64,000 nt of DNA from Dokdonella_A sp014338185 (GTDB lineage: Bacteria; Pseudomonadota; Gammaproteobacteria; Xanthomonadales; Rhodanobacteraceae). Shown here piece by piece: positions 58,918 to 64,000 of this stretch. The stretch spans positions 24,992-88,991 of the forward strand of contig SZOS01000010.1 of NCBI GenBank assembly GCA_030263295.1, given 5' to 3'. Each line of letters begins with the position of its first letter. The first letter of the stretch is position 1. Position numbers and translations under genes: made by a program. The notes beneath the pieces are model-generated. The model was not told the DNA's origin. It did not search any database and saw only the letters and a list, made by a program, of their open reading frames with translations.

Positions 58918-59283
58918 TCAGTGCGGCAGGTATTCCTGGATCACGCGCGACAGCTCGTCGTCGTCGATCGGCTTGGTGACGTAGGCCTTGGCGCCCTGGC
59001 GCATGCCCCACACGCGATCGGTGTCCTGGTCCTTGGTGGTGACCAGCACGATCGGGATGTGGCTGGTGTTGGCGTCCTTGGAGATCGTGCGTGTGGCCTG
59101 GAACCCGTTCAGGTTGGGCATCACCACGTCCATGAGGATGAGGTCGGGCAATTCGCGCCGTGCCGCTTCCACGCCGGCGGCGCCGTCTTCGGCGGTCACC
59201 ACCTCGTGGCCGAGTTTTTCGACCGCGCGCTTCATGCTCACGAGCTGGGACGGCGAATCGTCGATGATCAATACTTTGGACAT
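58918..59283 (-). CDS. pilH: PilH-type twitching motility response regulator
   Basis: A 121-residue single receiver domain. Acidic pocket D8-D9, phosphoacceptor D52 (LILMDVVMPNLNGFQATR), Thr in VTTKDQDTDRVWG and Lys in YVTKPIDDDEL are complete. The DQDTDRVWGMRQGAKAYVTKP region is nearly that of Pseudomonas PilH, which modulates type IV pilus retraction. No other pil-chp gene is in the window, so it acts as an orphan locus. The start at 59283 has GGGGGA about 9 bases upstream. Confidence 0.88.
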   Translation of the reverse strand: MSKVLIIDDSPSQLVSMKRAVEKLGHEVVTAEDGAAGVEAARRELPDLILMDVVMPNLNGFQATRTISKDANTSHIPIVLVTTKDQDTDRVWGMRQGAKAYVTKPIDDDELSRVIQEYLPH

Positions 59284-59348
59284 GTGCTGCATTCCCCCGG
59301 TGGAGGCCTCAATTCTAGTCACGGATTCGGTGGATCGCCAAGGCCCGT

Positions 59349-60347
59349 TCAGGCCAGGCGCACGAGCGTGCGGCCCAGCGAGCCGCCGCCGATCATTGTC
59401 GCAAAAGTCGCGGGCAGCGCGGCCAGGTCCACCTCGCGGCCGGCGATCGTGGCCAGGTGGGCCGGTTTCCAGGGCCCGGCCAGTTGCCGCCAGACCTCGT
59501 CGCGCAGCGCGCGCGCGGTACCGGCCGAGGCCACGCCGAGGATCGACAGGCCGCGGATGATGAACGGCATCACCGTGGTCGCCAGTTCGATGCTGGCGGC
59601 GTTGCCGCAGGTGGCGATATTGCCGTAGGGCCGGATCACGCGGCTGAGGCCGGCCAGCATGTCGCCGCCGACGTTGTCGATCGCGCCGGCCCAGCGCGCG
59701 GTTTCCAGTGGACGCTGGCCCCAGTACAGGCCCTCGCGCGCGATGCACTGTTTCGCGCCCAACCCGATCAGGTAGTCGAACTGCTCGACCTTGCCGGTGA
59801 TCGCGTGCGCCTCGAAGCCGGCGCGCGTGAGGATGTCGATCGCGAGCGAGCCCACGCCACCGGTGGCGCCGGTCACCACGATCGGCCCCATGTCCGGCTG
59901 CTGACCGTTGCGGATCATCTGGGTCAGTGCCAGCGCCGCGGTGAAGCCCGCGGTACCCAACTGCATCGACTCGCGCAGCGTCAGGCCATCGGGCAGCGGG
60001 ATCGTCCATTTCGATTCCAGCCGCGCGTACTGGGCGTAGCCGCCATCGCGCGTCTCCGACAGGCCGCAACCGGTGCACAGCACCGCATCGCCCTCGCGGA
60101 ATGCCGGATCGGACGAGGCCGCCACATAGCCGGCCACGTCGATGCCGCCGTTGAGCGGGAACTGGCGCAGGATCTTGCCCTTGCCGGTGCCTGCGAGTGC
60201 GTCCTTGTAGTTGACCGAGGAGTAGGCGACCTTGACCAGCACCTCGCCCGGCGAGAGGTCGTCGACACGCATCTCCTCCACGCCCGCGCGATAGCCCGCG
60301 GCGTCGTTGTGGATGCGGAACGCGTTGAAAGTGGTCGTAGCGCTCAT
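59349..60347 (-). CDS. acuI: Acrylyl-CoA reductase / MDR-family oxidoreductase (AcuI/YhdH)
   Basis: A 332-residue zinc-free medium-chain reductase. It begins with FNAFRIHND, carries SSVNYKDALAGTGKGKILRQ and FPLNGGIDVAGYV, and has the NADPH-binding VTGATGGVGSLAIDIL. These match the YhdH/AcuI family, which reduces acrylyl-CoA to propionyl-CoA and clears toxic acrylate. It lies 65 bases upstream of pilH on the same strand. The repeat-bounded cassette begins just 20 bases upstream of its start codon. Confidence 0.9.
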   Translation of the reverse strand: MSATTTFNAFRIHNDAAGYRAGVEEMRVDDLSPGEVLVKVAYSSVNYKDALAGTGKGKILRQFPLNGGIDVAGYVAASSDPAFREGDAVLCTGCGLSETRDGGYAQYARLESKWTIPLPDGLTLRESMQLGTAGFTAALALTQMIRNGQQPDMGPIVVTGATGGVGSLAIDILTRAGFEAHAITGKVEQFDYLIGLGAKQCIAREGLYWGQRPLETARWAGAIDNVGGDMLAGLSRVIRPYGNIATCGNAASIELATTVMPFIIRGLSILGVASAGTARALRDEVWRQLAGPWKPAHLATIAGREVDLAALPATFATMIGGGSLGRTLVRLA

Positions 60348-60366
60348 GATTCGTTGCTCGTTTGCT

Positions 60367-60394
60367 CGTCATCCCGGCGAAAGCCGGGATCCAG
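60367..60394 (+). repeat. Left hairpin repeat of the GIY-YIG cassette (28 bp)
   Basis: This 28-bp copy is the exact inverted complement of the copy at 60714-60741. Its core ATCCCGGC-GAAA-GCCGGGAT is a perfect 8-bp hairpin with a GAAA tetraloop, followed by CCAG. Confidence 0.9.
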
Positions 60395-60409
60395 ATTTTA
60401 CTTTCGCGC

Positions 60410-60700
60410 TCATGTCAGGAGATCAGGATAAAGATCGCGCCAACGATGATTCTCTGCCTCGATCGCTTCGATCTTCCATGCGCGTTTCCATTCCTTGATG
60501 GCCTTCTCGCGCAGGATCGCCGATTCCATCGTTTCGTGTTGCTCGAACCAGACCAGATCGTGTACGCGGTACTTCTTGGTGAAACCCTCGACGGCGTCGG
60601 TCTTGTGCTCCCAGACGCGCTTGACGAGATCGGAGGTCACGCCGACGTAGAGGGTACCGTTCCGGCCGCTTGCCAGCATGTAGACGCACGGCTGTTTCAT
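60410..60700 (-). CDS. GIY-YIG nuclease superfamily protein (UPF0213/YhbQ-like)
   Basis: A 96-residue protein consisting only of the GIY-YIG domain. Its core strands read VYML (for GIY) and LYVG (for YIG). The catalytic Arg is in LVKRVWEHK and the metal-binding Glu in ILREKAIKEW. Codon use is less GC-biased than in the surrounding genes. The gene sits between exact 28-bp inverted repeats. Small proteins of this type can nick or cleave DNA; a role in moving or maintaining the repeat is a hypothesis. Confidence 0.88.
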   Translation of the reverse strand: MKQPCVYMLASGRNGTLYVGVTSDLVKRVWEHKTDAVEGFTKKYRVHDLVWFEQHETMESAILREKAIKEWKRAWKIEAIEAENHRWRDLYPDLLT

Positions 60701-60713
60701 GACCTGTCAAAAG

Positions 60714-60741
60714 CTGGATCCCGGCTTTCGCCGGGATGACG
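60714..60741 (-). repeat. Right hairpin repeat of the GIY-YIG cassette (28 bp)
   Basis: Exact reverse complement of the left copy over 28 bases. It lies 13 bases upstream of the GIY-YIG start codon. Confidence 0.9.
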
Positions 60742-60800
60742 GAGTTGGGAGTCTTTCAGATTTGAAAGCTTGTCATTCTGGTTGGCGTTCTCATGCACCC

Positions 60801-60824
60801 CATTCTGGGGAAGGTTGGAATCCA
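60801..60824 (+). repeat. Degenerate copy of the cassette repeat
   Basis: CATTCTGGGGAAGGTTGGAA then TCCA aligns with the left repeat from its CAT to its CCA at about two thirds of positions. Outer stem pairs are kept by paired changes (C-G to T-A), which suggests that the hairpin has been under selection or is an old copy. Confidence 0.5.
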
Positions 60825-60853
60825 TTTGGCTTCTGGAGGCAAGCAAGAGCCCA

Positions 60854-60879
60854 TGAATCCAGGCGGTCGCCGGGACGGC
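60854..60879 (-). repeat. Degenerate inverted copy of the cassette repeat
   Basis: This 26-base segment matches the right repeat at about 20 positions, including an exact TCGCCGGGA. With 60801-60824 it forms a second, older inverted pair about 30 bases apart. Confidence 0.45.
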
Positions 60880-60894
60880 CAATGAGTCGGCCAC

Positions 60895-61553
60895 TCACCG
60901 TGTGGCAAGGTTTTTGTGCTGCCAGCCCTCGGACGCGAGCACGAATGCATCGGTGCTGACTTGTGCTGTGGCAAGTCGTTTGGCGATATTTGGGAATGCC
61001 TTCTGGATCGAAGCATCCTTCGTCCATTCGGCAATGTCGTCGATCGTGTAGCGGTAGCTGACCTTCGAGATGCGATAGCCCATCATGTCCGCCGGTTCGG
61101 CATAGCTGTCAACGGCGACGACCTTCGGCGTGCCAAAGCACAGTTGATGCACCCGCCTTTTGCCGAGTCCGCTACCGATGGAGCCATCCTGATAGTACTT
61201 CTTGCCCAATTCGCTCAACTCGTAACGGGTCGCGGCAACGGGCTTGGGTTTGTCCAATGTGAAACCGCGCGGCTCCATGGTGGTTGCGCTTCCCGTCAGT
61301 AGGCCGACGGAAGCCATTGCAAGAACCTGCGTCGCGTTGCTTGCCATGTCTTGCAGTTGGTTGCGCGTGTCCGGAAGCGTCACGGGAAACGGGCATCGAG
61401 CGAGCGAAAGTCGACGCAGGCCGGTGCGCGCGTCTGTTGGAAGTATGCGTCCAGTGCCGTCTCGAAATTGGCTTTGCTGGTCGCCTTCGGATCGGAACAC
61501 GCGGTCAACCAGCCTGCGGCGATGGCAGATCCGACAAGTTTCCATGCTTGCAC
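60895..61553 (-). pseudogene. Frameshifted lipoprotein gene (unknown family)
   Basis: A GTG at 61553, with AAGGAG about 7 bases upstream, opens a frame. It encodes a 20-residue lipoprotein signal ending LTACS and then about 37 residues, stopping at TGA 61382-61380. The neighbouring -1 frame continues without a break from ARFP into VTLPDTRNQLQDMASNA and on to 60895. Joined, they give one protein of about 219 residues. The C-terminal part (RYELSELGKKYYQDG, QLCFGTPKVVAVDSYAEPAD) is not a family I recognise. GC content and codon use are clearly lower than in neighbours, suggesting transfer. It is either a single-base-deletion pseudogene or a programmed -1 frameshift. Confidence 0.65.
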
Positions 61554-61596
61554 GAGAGGCTCCTTATGTGTTGAACGGTTTCCTGTGCGATTCGTA

Positions 61597-63018
61597 TCAA
61601 TTGGCCTTGTGGATCGCGCGCTTGTCGACCGCGAGCGCAGCTTCGTGTACCGCTTCCGACAGCGTCGGGTGGGCGTGCACGATGCGCGCGAGGTCTTCGG
61701 CCGCGCCCTTGAACTCCATCGCGACCACGCACTCGGCCACCAGTTCGGACACGTTGGCGCCGACCAAGTGCACGCCCAGGATGCGGTCGGTCTCGGCGTG
61801 CGCGATCACCTTGACGAAGCCGGCCGGCTCGTTCATCGCCACCGCGCGGCCGATCGCCGCAAACGGGAAGCTGCCGGTCTTGAACGGGATGTTGTCGGCC
61901 TTGCACTGGGCTTCGGTCTTGCCGACCCAGGCCACTTCCGGCTCGGTGTAGATCACCCACGGGATCGTGTCGAAATTGATGTGGCCGGCCTTGCCCGCGA
62001 TGAGTTCGGCCACCATCACGCCTTCCTCGGAGCCCTTGTGCGCGAGCATCGGGCCGCGCACGCAATCGCCGATCGCCCACACCCCCTCGACGCCGGTCCA
62101 GCAGTGGTCATCGACCACCACGCGGCCGCGTTCATCGGTCTGGACGCCGGTGTCGCCGGCGAGCACGCCTTCGGTGTAGGCGCGGCGACCGACCGCCACC
62201 AGCAGCTTGTCGACGACCAGCGATTTTTCGCCATCCTTCGCGCTGTAGGTGAGGTGGACTTCCGCGCCCTTGACCTCGGCCTTGGACAGCTTGGCGCCGA
62301 GTTCGATCTTGAGCCCCTGCTTGGCGAACTCGCGCGCGGCGGTCTTGGCCACGTCGGCGTCGGCCGCGGCGAGGAACTCGGGCAGCGCCTCGATGATCGT
62401 GACGTCGCTGCCGAGGCGCTTCCATACGCTGCCCAGTTCCAGTCCGATCACGCCCGCGCCGATCACGCCCAGGCGCTTGGGCGTGGCGGCGAAGTCGAGT
62501 GCGCCGGCATTGTCGACGATGTACTTGCCGTCGAACTTGGCAAACGGCAGCTCGATCGGTACCGAGCCCGTGGCGAGGATCACATTGGTCGCAGTCAGCA
62601 CCTGCCTGGCGCCATCGGCGCCGGTGACCTCGACCTGGCGCCCCGGCAGCAGGCGGCCCTTGCCGAAGTACGGCGTGACCTTGTTCTGCTTGAACAGCAT
62701 GGCGATGCCGCCGGTGAACTGCTTGACGATCTTGTCCTTGCGCCCAACCATGGTGCCGACGTCGATCGCCGCGTCCTTGGCGCTGATGCCGTGTACCGCG
62801 AAGGCGTGGGTGAGGTTGTGGAACTGGCGCGAGGAATCGAGCAGCGCCTTGGACGGGATGCAGCCGACATTGAGGCAGGTGCCGCCGAGCGCGGCCTTGC
62901 CGTCCTTGCCCGCGAACATGTCCACGCAGGCGGTCTTGAGGCCGAGCTGGGCGGCGCGGATCGCGGCCACGTAGCCGGCCGGGCCGGCACCGATCACTAC
63001 AACGTCGTACTGTTCCAT
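61597..63018 (-). CDS. lpdA: Dihydrolipoyl dehydrogenase (E3)
   Basis: A 473-residue flavoprotein. It has the FAD-binding VVVIGAGPAGYVAAIRAAQLG, the redox disulfide GGTCLNVGCIPSK, the NAD-binding GVIGAGVIGLELGSVW, and the C-terminal His-Glu pair in HAHPTLSEAVHEAAL. It reoxidises lipoamide in the 2-oxoglutarate dehydrogenase complex. It follows the succinyltransferase gene on the same strand after 109 bases, the usual sucB-lpdA order. Confidence 0.97.
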   Translation of the reverse strand: MEQYDVVVIGAGPAGYVAAIRAAQLGLKTACVDMFAGKDGKAALGGTCLNVGCIPSKALLDSSRQFHNLTHAFAVHGISAKDAAIDVGTMVGRKDKIVKQFTGGIAMLFKQNKVTPYFGKGRLLPGRQVEVTGADGARQVLTATNVILATGSVPIELPFAKFDGKYIVDNAGALDFAATPKRLGVIGAGVIGLELGSVWKRLGSDVTIIEALPEFLAAADADVAKTAAREFAKQGLKIELGAKLSKAEVKGAEVHLTYSAKDGEKSLVVDKLLVAVGRRAYTEGVLAGDTGVQTDERGRVVVDDHCWTGVEGVWAIGDCVRGPMLAHKGSEEGVMVAELIAGKAGHINFDTIPWVIYTEPEVAWVGKTEAQCKADNIPFKTGSFPFAAIGRAVAMNEPAGFVKVIAHAETDRILGVHLVGANVSELVAECVVAMEFKGAAEDLARIVHAHPTLSEAVHEAALAVDKRAIHKAN

Positions 63019-63127
63019 TGCACAGGTCCTTCGGAAGCGGGGAGGCGGGCGGGATGGCGTGGTGCGGGCGTGCGGGGTGCGGCGCCGGTGCTGGCCGGCA
63101 GCCGCCACCGTGGCGCCCGCGTCAGCA

Positions 63128-64000
63128 TCACATGCCCAGCAGCATGCGCTGGGGGTTTTCGAGCTGGTTCTTGATGTCGACGAGGAACAGCACCGCGTCC
63201 TTGCCGTCGATGATGCGGTGATCGTAGCTGATCGCGACGTACATCATCGGTGCGGCCACGACCTGGCCGTTGTCGACGACGGCGCGCTCCTTGATCGTGT
63301 GCATGCCCAGGATCGCGCTTTGCGGCGGGTTGACGATCGGGGTCGAGAACAGCGAGCCGAAGGTGCCGCCATTGGTGATCGTGAAGGTGCCGCCCTGCAG
63401 GTCGTCGAGCGTGAGCCCGCCCTTGCGTGCGCGGTTGGCGAAGTCGGCGATCGCCTTCTCGATGTCGGCAAAGCCCATGTCCTGGGCGTCGCGCAACACC
63501 GGCGTGACCAGGCCCTTGTCGGTCGACACCGCGATCGAGATGTCCTGGTAGCCGTGGTAGATCACGTCGTTGCCGTCGACCGAGGCGTTGACGATGGGAT
63601 GGCGCTTGAGCGCCTCGCAGGCGGCCTTGACGAAGAAGCTCATGTAGCCGAGCTTGATGCCGTTGGCCTTCTCGAACTGCTCGCCCAGTTCCTTGCGCAT
63701 CGCCGCGACCTTGCCCAGGTTGATCTCGTTGAACGAGGTCAGCATCGCGATCGAGTTCTTCGACTGCATGAGGCGCTCGGCGATGCGCGCGCGCATGCGT
63801 GTCATCGGCACGCGCTCTTCCGGACGCGCGCCCGGCGTGGGCCGCGCCGCGGCGGCCACGGCCGGCGCGGGGCTGGCCGCGGGCGAGCCGGTGCGCATGA
63901 AGTTGACGAGGTCTTCCTTGGTCACGCGGCCGTCGCGGCCGGTGCCGGTGACCTGCGCGGGATCGATCCGGTTCTCGGTGGCGACGCGCTGTGCGGCGGG
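63128..64000 (-). CDS. sucB: Dihydrolipoamide succinyltransferase, E2 of 2-oxoglutarate dehydrogenase (5' end outside window)
   Basis: The frame runs open to the window edge, so the lipoyl domain is missing. Present are the peripheral subunit-binding domain (RIDPAQVTGTGRDGRVTKED), an Ala/Pro linker, and the catalytic domain with RMRARIAERL, SFNEINLGKV and the active-site SYDHRIIDGKDAV. The catalytic-domain details (TITNGGTFGSLFSTPI) are those of the succinyltransferase rather than acetyltransferase. It pairs with lpdA downstream. Confidence 0.95.
   Translation of the reverse strand, partial: PAAQRVATENRIDPAQVTGTGRDGRVTKEDLVNFMRTGSPAASPAPAVAAAARPTPGARPEERVPMTRMRARIAERLMQSKNSIAMLTSFNEINLGKVAAMRKELGEQFEKANGIKLGYMSFFVKAACEALKRHPIVNASVDGNDVIYHGYQDISIAVSTDKGLVTPVLRDAQDMGFADIEKAIADFANRARKGGLTLDDLQGGTFTITNGGTFGSLFSTPIVNPPQSAILGMHTIKERAVVDNGQVVAAPMMYVAISYDHRIIDGKDAVLFLVDIKNQLENPQRMLLGM

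Larger units (their letters stand above)
60367..60741. mobile_element. Candidate mobile cassette: GIY-YIG gene between inverted hairpin repeats
   Basis: A 375-bp unit begins and ends with exact 28-bp inverted repeats and contains only one 96-residue GIY-YIG nuclease gene. Base composition is lower in GC than the flanks. No target-site duplication is obvious. Two more degenerate copies of the repeat follow within 140 bp. The REP/RAYT systems offer a conceptual parallel, with a GIY-YIG nuclease in place of a Tyr transposase. Mobility is inference. Confidence 0.5.

Noticed and set aside
60423..60710. A second coding frame overlapping the GIY-YIG gene
   Set aside because: It has Arg/Asp-rich shadow composition and no domain, whereas the GIY-YIG frame has all expected motifs.

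Overview
The window is one continuous stretch of very GC-rich (around 70%), densely packed bacterial chromosome. Gene content points to a gammaproteobacterium of the Xanthomonadales, most likely Rhodanobacteraceae (Dokdonella/Rhodanobacter-like). This is an inference from: the uvrC-pgsA block next to a Gly-Cys-Leu tRNA trio; a DksA with a histone-like Lys/Ala-rich N-terminus; an ECF sigma factor paired with a Ser/Thr kinase; and secreted proteins ending in an 'IFRxGF' C-terminal motif. No rRNA, CRISPR array, prophage or complete IS element was found. No stretch longer than 300 bases lacks a gene; the longest, about 250 bases, separates mfd from the RND operon.

Layout. 1-2408: end of a DeoD-type phosphorylase, a small unknown gene, a two-gene DUF2249/FmdE-like operon behind an FNR/DNR-type box, and a PlsC-type acyltransferase. 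2522-4695: a metallophosphoesterase coupled to a kinase-universal stress fusion. 4821-6484: two secreted proteins, one with an S74 chaperone domain and one with the IFRDGF tail. 6656-11570: DUF985 cupin, hslO, mfd. 11825-16071: RND efflux pair. 16048-22484: GNAT, YjbR, CDF transporter, two adjacent Na+/H+ antiporters and a WS/DGAT acyltransferase. 22538-27048: a GH9-GH18 chitinolytic fusion and an aldehyde dehydrogenase. 27149-30532: ECF sigma/kinase signalling pair.

30529-41098: xseA, cardiolipin synthase-like, ispG, an EamA permease, kdsB, LMW-PTP, an esterase, uvrC, pgsA and three tRNAs. 41253-48689: a small C4 zinc-finger protein, DUF3297, M28 and M12-like metallopeptidases, a yidD-pyrC-M23 string and a DksA variant. 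48831-54394: glmM, a 2OG-Fe(II) oxygenase, a GT-C-like membrane protein, mtnA and gtrA. 54600-60347: gyrA, hsp20 behind a sigma-32 promoter, cbpA, pilH and acuI. 60367-61596: a lower-GC accessory pocket with a GIY-YIG gene between exact inverted 28-bp hairpin repeats, degenerate repeat copies and a frameshifted lipoprotein gene. It lies just downstream of lpdA and a truncated odhB/sucB.

The strongest leads for undescribed biology are: (1) the repeat-bounded GIY-YIG cassette; (2) the FNR-box DUF2249/FmdE-like operon; (3) the IFRxGF C-terminal tag; (4) the frameshifted lipoprotein with a formal slippery heptamer right before its stop; (5) the zinc-less, histone-tailed DksA. All rest on reading the sequence alone.
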